Shown piece by piece: positions 4,902 through 12,734 of a stretch of DNA of 16,405 nucleotides; the stretch's first letter is position 1, and each line of letters starts with the position of its first letter. The notes beneath the pieces were generated by a model that ran no database searches, was not told where the DNA came from, and saw nothing but the letters and a program-made list of their open reading frames with translations. A program made the position numbers and the translations under genes. Source of the stretch: an uncultured Lachnospiraceae bacterium (GTDB lineage Bacteria > Bacillota > Clostridia > Lachnospirales > Lachnospiraceae); contig CAJURH010000044.1 in NCBI GenBank assembly GCA_910588775.1, forward strand, positions 1-16,405, written 5' to 3'.

Positions 4902-6464
4902 GTGGAAATTGTAAAAGAAAATGTGCAGATGTTACGGGTAAAAAGCAACGCAACCAATCAGATTACATTTGATGAAGATTACAATGTGCCGGACGCAAAG
5001 CCAGATATCGGGCGCATGATTCAGCACAAAGGCATTGTGCAGGTGGATGAAGTCAACTTAAACGACAACCAGGCGTATGTGAAAGCGAAGCTGTCTGTGG
5101 AGCTTTTGTACGTGGAAGAACAGGAGGAAGGGAAAATCTGCAGTCTGACCGCCACTCTTCCCATTGAGGAAACCTTGAATCTGGAAGGAATTGAGAGCGG
5201 GGATAAGATGTGCCTGAAATGGGACATTGAGGACTTAAGCCTGCATATGATCAATTCCAGAAAATTAAACATAAAGTCCATTCTGTCTTTTTTTGCAGTG
5301 GTGGATGAATTGGTGGAGCTGGAGCTTCCCACCGGGTTAAGGCCGGAAGAAATTTCCATGAAGAAAAAAACGGTGAAAGTTCTGGGGCTGTGCATACATA
5401 AAAAGGACACTGTGCGGATGAAAGAAGAAGTGGCGCTGGCCTCCAACAAGCCCAACATCGCCCAGGTCCTCTGGAACACCGTGGAGGTCAGAGGGATGGA
5501 TATCCGCCCGGAAGAAGACCGTATTCTGGTGAAAGGAGAGCTGTTCGTCTTCCTTTTGTACCGGGGAGATGAGGAGGGAAATCCCCTGCAGTGGCTGGAG
5601 CATTCCATTCCTTTTTACCAGGAAGTGGAGTGCCAGGGCTGCCGTATGGAGATGATTCCCAACGTAGAAGTGAACATGATCCACCAGCGGCTGGATGTGC
5701 AGCCGGATTCCGATGGGGAAGAGCGCGTGATCCAGGTGGACGCGGTGCTGGAGCTGGATATACAGATTTACTGTGAGGAAGAGCATTCCCTTCTGATGGA
5801 TGTGTACACGCCGCTGAAAGAATGCGTCACCAAGGGCGGCATGGAGCCGCTGGACAGTCTTCTGGTGAAAAATTTCTCCAAGTGCCGGATCGGGGAGCGG
5901 TTGCAACTTCGGGAAGTGCAGGGAAAAATCCTGCAGATCTGCCACAGCCAGGGAGCCGTGAAGGTGGATAAGACCCAGATTGTGGAAAACGGCATACTGG
6001 CGGAGGGCATTGTGTCGGTGAAAGTGCTGTACATCGTCAGCGATGATTCCATGCCATTTTATTCTATGGAGGCCATGATACCGTTTTCCCATGTGATTGA
6101 GGCCATGGGGATAGACGAAAACTGCATTTATCATCTACATACGGATTTAGAACAGTTATCCACTACCATGGTGGACAGCAACGAGATTGAAGTGAAAATC
6201 GTGCTGAATCTGAATGCTCTGGTGCTGAACCGGCAGCAGGAATTTATCATCCGGGAAATTGAGGAATACCCGCTGGACATGGAGAAAATCCAGAATATGC
6301 CCGGCATAACCGTCTATATGGTGCAGCCGGAGGACACCCTCTGGGATATTGCCAAGGCATTCTACACCACCGTGGAGGATATCTGTCAGTTAAACGGTCT
6401 GGAGGAGCAGGAAGTGCCGCCGTACTGTCCGCTTCTGCTGGTTAAAAAGGTGGAAGAGGAATAA
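4902..6464 (+). CDS. sipL: SipL-like spore-coat morphogenetic protein (SPOCS/DUF3794 + LysM)
   Basis: This 520-residue cytoplasmic protein contains tandem SPOCS (DUF3794) beta-domains, the clearest near residues 20-130 (TNQITFDEDYNVPDAKPDIG is diagnostic), with further copies in the middle and at about 330-450. A C-terminal LysM domain follows at about 470-515 (DTLWDIAKAF ... ICQLNGL). In Clostridioides difficile SipL binds the coat ATPase SpoIVA through its LysM domain and is needed to attach the coat to the forespore. Domain order and length match. I chose GTG 4902 because AAAGGGG lies 8 bases before it; the longer frame from ATG 4884 would place that ribosome binding site inside the gene. 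It should be mother-cell expressed (SigE) by analogy; I could not identify a SigE promoter. Confidence 0.85.
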   Translation: MEIVKENVQMLRVKSNATNQITFDEDYNVPDAKPDIGRMIQHKGIVQVDEVNLNDNQAYVKAKLSVELLYVEEQEEGKICSLTATLPIEETLNLEGIESGDKMCLKWDIEDLSLHMINSRKLNIKSILSFFAVVDELVELELPTGLRPEEISMKKKTVKVLGLCIHKKDTVRMKEEVALASNKPNIAQVLWNTVEVRGMDIRPEEDRILVKGELFVFLLYRGDEEGNPLQWLEHSIPFYQEVECQGCRMEMIPNVEVNMIHQRLDVQPDSDGEERVIQVDAVLELDIQIYCEEEHSLLMDVYTPLKECVTKGGMEPLDSLLVKNFSKCRIGERLQLREVQGKILQICHSQGAVKVDKTQIVENGILAEGIVSVKVLYIVSDDSMPFYSMEAMIPFSHVIEAMGIDENCIYHLHTDLEQLSTTMVDSNEIEVKIVLNLNALVLNRQQEFIIREIEEYPLDMEKIQNMPGITVYMVQPEDTLWDIAKAFYTTVEDICQLNGLEEQEVPPYCPLLLVKKVEEE

Positions 6465-6469
6465 AAAGC

Positions 6470-6498
6470 TTGCGGTTTTTGGGCATTTGTCTTAGAAT
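6470..6498 (+). promoter_or_regulatory. Possible promoter for the C_GCAxxG_C_C gene
   Basis: The -35 is TTGCGG (6470-6475), the spacer is 17 bases and the -10 is TAGAAT (6493-6498). The -10 is good and the -35 weak. It sits in the 87-base gap after the SipL-like gene. Confidence 0.35.
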
Positions 6499-6551
6499 AA
6501 CAAGTAAGAAATACTATCAATGACGCAAAGGAAGAAAAGAGGGAATTAGAT

Positions 6552-6962
6552 ATGGATACAAGAGTTGAGAAAACCATGGAAAAGCGTAAGCAAGGCTATA
6601 ATTGCGCGCAGTCCGTTGCCTGCACGTATTGCGATATGGTAGGCGTAGACGAGAATGTGATGTTCCAGATGACAGAAGCTCTGGGGGCTGGCATGGGAAA
6701 TATGGAAGGGACCTGCGGGGCTGTTTCAGCCGCCTGCGTACTGGCTGGCATGAAGAACAGCACAGGGAACCTGCAGGCCCCGGACAGCAATAAGAATACA
6801 GCTAAGCTGTCCAGCGCGATCTTAGATAAATTTATCGAGAAAAATCAGGCCGTTACATGCAAAGCTTTAAAAGGCGTGGAGACAGGCAAAGCGCTGCGCT
6901 CCTGTCCGGGCTGCATTCAGGATGCGGCGGCGCTGGTCGAGGAAGTTTTGTTCCAGGATTAA
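6552..6962 (+). CDS. C_GCAxxG_C_C family redox-type protein
   Basis: This is a 136-residue soluble protein of the family named for its spaced cysteines (TIGR01909/PF09719). Visible are Cys18 (GYNCAQSV), the Gly-rich GAGMGNMEGTCGAVSAACVL segment containing Cys55 and Cys62, VTCKALKG, and a C-terminal CPGC. The family is thought to bind metal or do thiol redox work in anaerobes; no substrate is established. GAGGG lies 11 bases before the ATG. It is separated by 87 bases from the SipL-like gene and 58 bases from the next gene, so it may be its own unit. Confidence 0.85.
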   Translation: MDTRVEKTMEKRKQGYNCAQSVACTYCDMVGVDENVMFQMTEALGAGMGNMEGTCGAVSAACVLAGMKNSTGNLQAPDSNKNTAKLSSAILDKFIEKNQAVTCKALKGVETGKALRSCPGCIQDAAALVEEVLFQD

Positions 6963-7020
6963 GAGCGTTTTTGAAACGGGATAAGGCACAAGAAATGTAG
7001 AAATGCGGAGGAAAGCTAAA

Positions 7021-8388
7021 GTGGGGAAATGGTTTGAAGAAGCGGTATTTTATCACATGTATCCCATTGGGATGTCTGGAGCTCCCCGGCAAAACCAGCA
7101 GACGGAAGTGGAACATCGGTTTGAACAGTTGGAACAGTGGCTTTCACATATTTCATGGCTTGGGTGCACGGCCATCTATATCGGCCCGCTGTTTGAATCC
7201 ACCAGCCATGGGTACGACACCAGAGATTACAAGAGGGTGGATCGAAGGCTGGGCGACAACGAAGATTTTAAGAGATTTGTAAAAAAAGCGCACCAACTGG
7301 ATATTAAAGTGGTGGTGGACGGCGTGTTTAACCACACGGGCAGAGAGTTTTTCGCTTTTCAGGATATTTTGGAAAAGAGAGAGCAGTCCGCTTACTGCAG
7401 TTGGTACAAAGGGCTGAACTTTGGAGGAAACACCCCGTATAACGACGGCCTTTGGTACGAGGCGTGGCGCGGCTGCTATGAGCTGGTGAATCTAAATCTG
7501 CAAAATGAGCAGGTGCGCCAGTACCTGCTGGATGTGATTGGATTCTGGATCGACGAATTTGACATCGACGGCATTCGGCTGGACTGCGCGGACTGTCTGG
7601 ATTTTGGCTTTATGGAAGAGATGCGCCGGTTCACAAAAGAAAAGAAAGAGGATTTCTGGCTGATGGGAGAAGTGATCCATGGGGATTACAGCCGGTATAT
7701 CGGGGACCATCTGTTGCACAGCGTCACCAATTACGAATTGCATAAAGGCTTGTATTCTGGACATAATGACCATAATTACTTCGAGATTGCCCATACCATT
7801 CGTCGGGAGTTTGACCAGGGCGGCGGGCTATACCGCGGCGCTTTTCTGTATTCCTTCGTGGATAACCACGATGTGGACAGGATTGCCAGCAAGTTAAATA
7901 ACAGAGATCATATTTACCCGGTATTCACCCTTTTGTTCACCCTTCCCGGCATTCCGTCCATTTATTATGGAAGTGAATGGGGAATTGAAGGCAGGAAGGA
8001 AGGACCCAACGATGATTTCCTGCGTCCTGCGGTGGACATTGCGCAGGTATTGAAAGAAATTCCGGATGAAAAACTGTCCCGATGGGTGAGGTGTCTTGCC
8101 CAGATACATGTGAGCCGGGAAGAACTGACCTATGGCGTGTACCAGGAATTGTTATTGACGAATCGCCAATATGCGTTCGCGCGGATTTTGAAAAATAGCT
8201 GTGTCCTGGTGGCGGTGAATAACGATGAACAGGAGGCGGATGTCCGTGTTCCGATTCCCATGAGCGGAGGCTCCTGTCGCGATTTGGTCAGCGAAGAGAC
8301 GATTGCATGTGAAAACGGGCAGCTTGAACTGCACTTAAAGCCCTGTGAAAGCCGGATATTTGCCTATGAGACGGTTGAAGGGAATTAG
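7021..8388 (+). CDS. GH13 alpha-amylase-family glycosidase
   Basis: This 455-residue cytoplasmic enzyme has a (beta/alpha)8 barrel and a short C-terminal beta domain. GH13 motifs are complete: DGVFNH (100-105), GIRLDCAD with nucleophile Asp188, general acid Glu217 (LMGEVI), and VDNHDV with His283 and Asp284. It lacks a signal peptide and any N-terminal starch-binding domain, so it should act on intracellular maltodextrin or glycogen; exact specificity cannot be read. The start is GTG 7021, because GGAGGAAA is 9 bases upstream; the in-frame ATG 7003 precedes that site. The branching enzyme gene follows after 17 bases, so both belong to glycogen turnover and probably one operon. Confidence 0.88.
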   Translation: MGKWFEEAVFYHMYPIGMSGAPRQNQQTEVEHRFEQLEQWLSHISWLGCTAIYIGPLFESTSHGYDTRDYKRVDRRLGDNEDFKRFVKKAHQLDIKVVVDGVFNHTGREFFAFQDILEKREQSAYCSWYKGLNFGGNTPYNDGLWYEAWRGCYELVNLNLQNEQVRQYLLDVIGFWIDEFDIDGIRLDCADCLDFGFMEEMRRFTKEKKEDFWLMGEVIHGDYSRYIGDHLLHSVTNYELHKGLYSGHNDHNYFEIAHTIRREFDQGGGLYRGAFLYSFVDNHDVDRIASKLNNRDHIYPVFTLLFTLPGIPSIYYGSEWGIEGRKEGPNDDFLRPAVDIAQVLKEIPDEKLSRWVRCLAQIHVSREELTYGVYQELLLTNRQYAFARILKNSCVLVAVNNDEQEADVRVPIPMSGGSCRDLVSEETIACENGQLELHLKPCESRIFAYETVEGN

Positions 8389-8405
8389 AAACGGGAGAAA
8401 AACAC

Positions 8406-10292
8406 ATGGGAAAGAAATTGAAGTTTTCGGATTTGGATCAGTATCTCTTCGGGCAGGGGACGCATTACGATATATATAAGAAACTGGGGGCGCACCCCAC
8501 TACGGTGGGGAAAAAGGAGGGCGTTTATTTCGCGGTTTGGGCGCCCAACGCCCAGGAAGTGCATGTAATCGGGGAGTTTAACCAGTGGGACATTACGGCG
8601 AATCCCATGGAGAAGACGGGCAACATTGGCGTGTATGAGACTTTTGTTCCAGGGGCCTTGGAAGGGCAGCTTTATAAATTTTTTATCAAAGGCGCCCACG
8701 GGGAAGAGCTTTATAAGGCGGACCCTTTTGCCAATGCCGCGGAGCTGCGCCCGGGAAACGCTTCCAGAATTGTGGATATCACGCAATTTAACTGGGGAGA
8801 CGGCATCTGGCTGAAAAAGCGTGAGAATTTTGATGAGACCAAGGAGCCAATGGTGATCTATGAGGTGCATCCTGGTTCCTGGAAGAAACATCCCATTACT
8901 CCAGAGAATGAGGATGGGTTTTATAATTATAAAGAATTCGCCCATGCTCTGGTGGATTATGTGAAAGTGATGGGGTATACCCATGTGGAGCTGATGGGAA
9001 TCGCGGAACATCCTTTTGACGGTTCCTGGGGGTACCAGGTGACCGGGTATTACGCGCCCACATCCCGCTACGGCAGTCCCCTGGATTTTAAATATCTGGT
9101 GAACTATCTCCATAAGAATAAAATCGGCGTAATCCTGGACTGGGTTCCGGCCCATTTTCCCAAAGACGCCCATGGGCTGGCCATGTTCGACGGCACGGCC
9201 TGTTATGAACACGCGGACCCCAGGCAGGGAGAACATCCCGAGTGGGGGACCAAGATTTTTAACTACGGCCTCAATGAGGTGAAGAATTTCCTCATTGCCA
9301 ATGCGCTGTACTGGATTGAGGAATATCATGTGGACGGCCTGCGGGTGGATGCGGTGGCTTCTATGCTGTATCTGGACTATGGCAAACAGGACGGACAGTG
9401 GGTGGCCAACAAGTATGGGGACAATAAGAACCTGGAGGCCATTGAGTTCTTCCGGCATCTGAACTCCTGTGTGCTGGGGCGCAACAAGGGTGTTTTGATG
9501 GTCGCCGAGGAGTCCACGGCCTGGCCCAAAGTCACCGGGGATGTGGAGGATGACGGGCTGGGCTTCAGCCTGAAATGGAATATGGGGTGGATGAACGATT
9601 TCCTGGAATATATGAAGCTGGACCCCTATTTCCGGAAATACAATCACCATAAGATGAATTTCTCCATGGTCTATGCCTACAGTGAGAAATATATTTTGGT
9701 GCTCTCACATGATGAAGTGGTGCATCTGAAGTGTTCCATGGTAAATAAGATGCCAGGAGAGCTGGAAGATAAGTTTAAGAACCTGAAAGCTGGCTATGCG
9801 TTTATGTTCGCTCATCCAGGGAAGAAGCTTCTCTTCATGGGCCAGGAGTTCGGGCAGCTTCAGGAGTGGAGTGAGGCCAGAGAGTTGGATTGGTTCCTGC
9901 TGGGCGAAGAGCGGCATCAGGATCTGCAGGATTATGTACGCCAGTTAATCCGGCTGTACAGTCATTATCCGGCCTTCTCCTGCACCGACCATGACCCGGA
10001 AGGGTTCGAGTGGATCAACGGCGACGACGGGGAGCGGAGCATCTTCAGTTTCCTGCGGAAATCTCCCACCAGACGCAACAACTTCCTGGTGGTGTGCAGC
10101 TTCACGCCGGTGCATCGCAAAGACTATCAGGTGGGCGTGCCCAAGAAGAAAAATTATAAGCTGATATTTACCCAGGATGGATTTCTGGAGGAGCCGGTGG
10201 TCTATAAAGCCAAGAAGCTGGAGTGCGACAACCAGAACTTTGCCATTGATTATGACCTGCCCCCTTACGGCGTAGCGGTTTTTCTGTATTAG
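8406..10292 (+). CDS. glgB: 1,4-alpha-glucan branching enzyme
   Basis: GlgB introduces alpha-1,6 branches into glycogen by cutting and re-attaching alpha-1,4 chains. The 628-residue protein has an N-terminal CBM48 domain (about 30-120, FAVWAPNAQEVHVIGEFNQW), the GH13_8 barrel and a C-terminal all-beta domain. Catalytic residues are Asp315 (GLRVDAVASM), Glu368 (VAEEST) and His435-Asp436 (LSHDEVVH). After the last motif it reads HLKCS where the better-known enzymes have HGKGS or HGKKS (Leu441, Cys443). Length is that of bacterial GlgB without the extra N1 module. The ribosome binding site is GGGAG. The nitrilase-family gene starts 9 bases after its stop. No glgC, glgD, glgA or glgP is in the window. 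Confidence 0.93.
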   Translation: MGKKLKFSDLDQYLFGQGTHYDIYKKLGAHPTTVGKKEGVYFAVWAPNAQEVHVIGEFNQWDITANPMEKTGNIGVYETFVPGALEGQLYKFFIKGAHGEELYKADPFANAAELRPGNASRIVDITQFNWGDGIWLKKRENFDETKEPMVIYEVHPGSWKKHPITPENEDGFYNYKEFAHALVDYVKVMGYTHVELMGIAEHPFDGSWGYQVTGYYAPTSRYGSPLDFKYLVNYLHKNKIGVILDWVPAHFPKDAHGLAMFDGTACYEHADPRQGEHPEWGTKIFNYGLNEVKNFLIANALYWIEEYHVDGLRVDAVASMLYLDYGKQDGQWVANKYGDNKNLEAIEFFRHLNSCVLGRNKGVLMVAEESTAWPKVTGDVEDDGLGFSLKWNMGWMNDFLEYMKLDPYFRKYNHHKMNFSMVYAYSEKYILVLSHDEVVHLKCSMVNKMPGELEDKFKNLKAGYAFMFAHPGKKLLFMGQEFGQLQEWSEARELDWFLLGEERHQDLQDYVRQLIRLYSHYPAFSCTDHDPEGFEWINGDDGERSIFSFLRKSPTRRNNFLVVCSFTPVHRKDYQVGVPKKKNYKLIFTQDGFLEEPVVYKAKKLECDNQNFAIDYDLPPYGVAVFLY

Positions 10293-10301
10293 AGGAAAAT
10301 T

Positions 10302-11150
10302 ATGCAGAAGCAGGAGAGGTTTCGCATTGGTCTGATTCAGATGGACAGCGGCCAGGACAGGAGAAAGAACCTTGAGAAAGCGCGGGAGCTGGCGGGGGAA
10401 GCGGCTGCCCAGCAGGCGGATCTGATTATATTTCCAGAGACGGTGGACTACATCGGCCCAGATTTTCGGGGAAATGCCAGTGACCCTTCGGGGGAGACGG
10501 TCTGCTTTTTTCAGGAGCTTTCCAGACGACATGGGGTGTATCTGTTGGCGGGCAGCGTTACGGAGAAGCGTCCCGGAGGCCACCCTGCCAATGCAAGCTT
10601 TCTGTTTAACCCGGAAGGGAAGAAGATTGCTTGTTACCGGAAGCTGCATATGTTTGACGTGGATATTGCCGACGGCCCTGCATACCGGGAGTCGGATGAG
10701 ATACAGCCGGGGAATGAGATTGTTGTGGTCAGGACTCGTCTGGGGGTTTTTGGCATTGCCATCTGCTACGATCTGCGTTTTGGCGAGATGTTTCGCCTGA
10801 TGGCCAGGGCGGGGGCGCAGGTGATTCTGCTTGTGGCCAACTTTACCCGGGAGACGGGGCAGGCCCACTGGGAAACGCTGATTCGGGCCAGGGCCATAGA
10901 GAACGGCTGCTATGTGGCCGCCTGTGCGCAGACGGGCCAGAAGAGCGCTTTTTGGGCGTATGGAAATTCTATGGTGACAGATCCTTGGGGAAGGGTTATC
11001 GCCAGAGCCGGGGACCAGGAGGCCGTTCTAACTGCCGATGTGGATCTGGCGTATGGGAAACATGTACAACGCCAGATTCCATCTCTGAAGAATACTCGGG
11101 AAGATATCTATAATCTGGAGTGTCTCCGCATGAGAATCTATGAAGAATGA
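10302..11150 (+). CDS. Nitrilase-superfamily carbon-nitrogen hydrolase
   Basis: This is a 282-residue soluble amidase with the Glu-Lys-Cys triad: Glu46 (IIFPETVD), Lys114 (CYRKLHMFDVDI) and Cys155 (AICYDLRF). The sequence round Lys and Cys is closest in memory to the Nit1/Nit2 branch (deaminated-glutathione amidase or omega-amidase), which clears mis-transaminated compounds. A general C-N hydrolase is the safe call. AGAGGAAAA precedes the ATG and the gene begins 9 bases after glgB. It is therefore probably co-transcribed, although no metabolic link to glycogen is evident. The next gene has its own promoter. Confidence 0.88.
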   Translation: MQKQERFRIGLIQMDSGQDRRKNLEKARELAGEAAAQQADLIIFPETVDYIGPDFRGNASDPSGETVCFFQELSRRHGVYLLAGSVTEKRPGGHPANASFLFNPEGKKIACYRKLHMFDVDIADGPAYRESDEIQPGNEIVVVRTRLGVFGIAICYDLRFGEMFRLMARAGAQVILLVANFTRETGQAHWETLIRARAIENGCYVAACAQTGQKSAFWAYGNSMVTDPWGRVIARAGDQEAVLTADVDLAYGKHVQRQIPSLKNTREDIYNLECLRMRIYEE

Positions 11151-11154
11151 ACAG

Positions 11155-11183
11155 TTGAAATTAAGTTCCTTTCGGAGTATAAT
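11155..11183 (+). promoter_or_regulatory. Near-consensus promoter of the 77-residue gene
   Basis: The -35 is TTGAAA (11155-11160), the spacer is 17 bases and the -10 is a perfect TATAAT (11178-11183). It starts 5 bases after the nitrilase-family stop codon, so the small gene is set off as its own unit. Confidence 0.7.
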
Positions 11184-11214
11184 GAAGACATCAGTAAGGA
11201 AGAGGTGAAGGAAC

Positions 11215-11448
11215 ATGAAAGTATCAAATATCAAAGATATTGAAAAGTTTTTTCAAGTGGTGGACAGTTGTAAAGGCAAGGTTGAGCTGGTGACAGGCGA
11301 AGGGGATCGGTTGAATTTGAAGTCAAAACTTTCCCAGTATGTATCTTTGGCCAATATTTTTTCAAATGGAGAGATCCCGGAGCTTGAGCTGGTTGCCCAT
11401 GAGAAGGATGATGTTGACAAATTAATGAACTTTATGATTAACAGCTAA
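11215..11448 (+). CDS. 77-residue hypothetical protein with its own promoter and terminator
   Basis: This is a small soluble protein with no signal peptide, membrane helix or known motif. Its first half (KDIEKFFQVVDSCKGKVELV) alternates helix and strand; the second half is helical and acidic. Similar Lachnospiraceae proteins carry the uninformative label polyA polymerase, to my recollection. The size cannot hold a nucleotidyltransferase and no GS...D motif is present, so I do not adopt that name. AGAGGTGAAGG lies just before the ATG. A near-consensus promoter (11155-11183) and a terminator (11493-11541) frame it as a monocistronic, probably well-expressed gene. Its role is unknown. Confidence 0.75.
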   Translation: MKVSNIKDIEKFFQVVDSCKGKVELVTGEGDRLNLKSKLSQYVSLANIFSNGEIPELELVAHEKDDVDKLMNFMINS

Positions 11449-11492
11449 TCGAAGGTGTACGGGTTAAAGAGTGAGATATATACTGGAACAGG

Positions 11493-11541
11493 GGCTGTTG
11501 GACAAAATGTCTGAAGAAGGCATTTGTGCAACAGTCTTTTT
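11493..11541 (+). terminator. Rho-independent terminator after the 77-residue gene
   Basis: GGCTGTTG (11493-11500) pairs with CAACAGTC (11529-11536), with an inner stem ACAAAATG / CATTTGT (11502-11509 / 11521-11527). Five T follow (11537-11541). Confidence 0.7.
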
Positions 11542-11586
11542 GCCTTTTGATTAATTTTACTATTTTGATGATGGGAGGTAAGCGCA

Positions 11587-12720
11587 ATGACAAAGATTGA
11601 TATTATTTCTGGTTTTTTGGGAGCCGGAAAGACGACGCTGATTAAGAAGCTTTTGAAAGAGGCGTACAAAGGAGAACAGGTGGTGTTGATTGAGAACGAG
11701 TTTGGGGAGATTGGCATCGACGGCGGTTTTCTCAAAGAAGCCGGGGTGGAGATTCGGGAGATGAATTCTGGGTGCATCTGTTGTTCTTTGGTGGGAGATT
11801 TCGGGGAAGCCATGAAGGAAGTGATTGAGAAATACCATCCAGACCGGATTGTGATTGAGCCTTCCGGCGTAGGTAAGCTCTCCGATGTGAAAGGAGCTGT
11901 GCTGAAGGTTGCCAAGGATGCGCAAGTTGTGATGAACAGCAGCACAACAGTGGTGGATGCTAACAAGTGCAAGATGTACATGCGCAACTTTGGCGAATTT
12001 TTTGAAAATCAGGTGGAACACGCTCAGACGGTGATTTTAAGCCGGACGGATGTGGCTAAACCGGAGAAAGTGCAGGCGGCTGTACAGCTTCTTGCCGGAA
12101 AAATGAAGGACGGCGCCACACTGGTTACCACGCCCATTGCTCAGTTAAGCGGTGAGAAACTGTTGGAAGCCATGGAGCGTCCAGTGTCTCTGGAAGAGGA
12201 AGTTCTTCAGGAAGAACAGCACCATCATCATGACCATGAGGAGGGCCATCACCATCATCACGACCATGAGGAAGGTCATTGCCACCATGACCATGAGGAA
12301 AGCCATCACCATCATCACGACCATGAGGAGGGGCATCATCACCATCACCACGATCACGAAGAAGGCCATGAGCATTGCTGTCATGGAGAAGGCCACGACC
12401 ATCATCACCACGATCATGACCATCACCACCACCATCATCATGCGGATGAGGTATTCACAAGCTGGGGCCGGGAGACGGCCAAAACTTATGAGAAGGCGCA
12501 GCTGGAACACATCCTGGATGAGCTTTCCAAGGAAGGGGAATATGGCATTGTGCTCCGGGCCAAAGGAATGGTGCCGGATGGAAACGGTAAGTGGATGTAT
12601 TTCGACATGGTTCCCGAGGAAGCTGAGATCCGGGAAGGCGAGCCGGATTATACGGGAAGACTGTGCGTGATTGGGTCCAAGCTGGAAGAAGCTAAGCTGG
12701 CAGAGTTGTTCGGCGTTTAA
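11587..12720 (+). CDS. CobW/COG0523-type GTPase with histidine-rich insert
   Basis: This 377-residue G3E GTPase is of the metallochaperone family (CobW, ZNG1/YeiR, P47K). Visible are the P-loop GFLGAGKTT (9-17), metal-binding CICC (63-66) after NSG, switch-like IEPSGVG (91-97), and SRTD (152-155) in place of NKxD, as is common in the family. Residues 212-285 are an insert with 44 His and repeated DHEEG, then a short CobW_C domain (about 295-377). His-rich tracts in such proteins bind Zn, Ni or Co; which metal cannot be told. GGGAGG lies upstream of the ATG and a paralogue-like gene starts 14 bases downstream. A strong terminator before it points to its own promoter; I see no convincing Zur or Fur box. 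Confidence 0.88.
   Translation: MTKIDIISGFLGAGKTTLIKKLLKEAYKGEQVVLIENEFGEIGIDGGFLKEAGVEIREMNSGCICCSLVGDFGEAMKEVIEKYHPDRIVIEPSGVGKLSDVKGAVLKVAKDAQVVMNSSTTVVDANKCKMYMRNFGEFFENQVEHAQTVILSRTDVAKPEKVQAAVQLLAGKMKDGATLVTTPIAQLSGEKLLEAMERPVSLEEEVLQEEQHHHHDHEEGHHHHHDHEEGHCHHDHEESHHHHHDHEEGHHHHHHDHEEGHEHCCHGEGHDHHHHDHDHHHHHHHADEVFTSWGRETAKTYEKAQLEHILDELSKEGEYGIVLRAKGMVPDGNGKWMYFDMVPEEAEIREGEPDYTGRLCVIGSKLEEAKLAELFGV
12220..12441 (+). repeat. Histidine-codon tandem repeat inside the CobW gene
   Basis: The stretch encodes residues 212-285, with CAT/CAC codons making 44 of 74. Units run HHHHHDHEEG with small changes. A block beginning at 12247 recurs almost exactly at 12304, a 57-base (19-codon) period, so duplication and slippage built it. 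Cys residues interrupt it in two places (HCHH, HEHCCH). Confidence 0.85.
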
Positions 12721-12734
12721 GGGAGGCGTGAGGA

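Noticed and set aside
5337..6134. 265-residue minus-strand ORF
   Set aside because: It is antisense to the SipL-like gene, its product looks random and His-rich, and no start signal is present.
8385..9650. 421-residue minus-strand ORF
   Set aside because: It lies opposite glgB, which has full catalytic motifs. The His/Pro/Ile-rich product has no family features.
11542..11586. Zur or Fur box before the His-rich CobW gene
   Set aside because: The A+T-rich sequence shows no inverted repeat matching the known box patterns.
12145..12510. Long minus-strand ORF rich in Met and Val
   Set aside because: It is the antisense of the histidine codons (CAT/CAC read as ATG/GTG). It has no ribosome binding site and lies wholly within the CobW gene.
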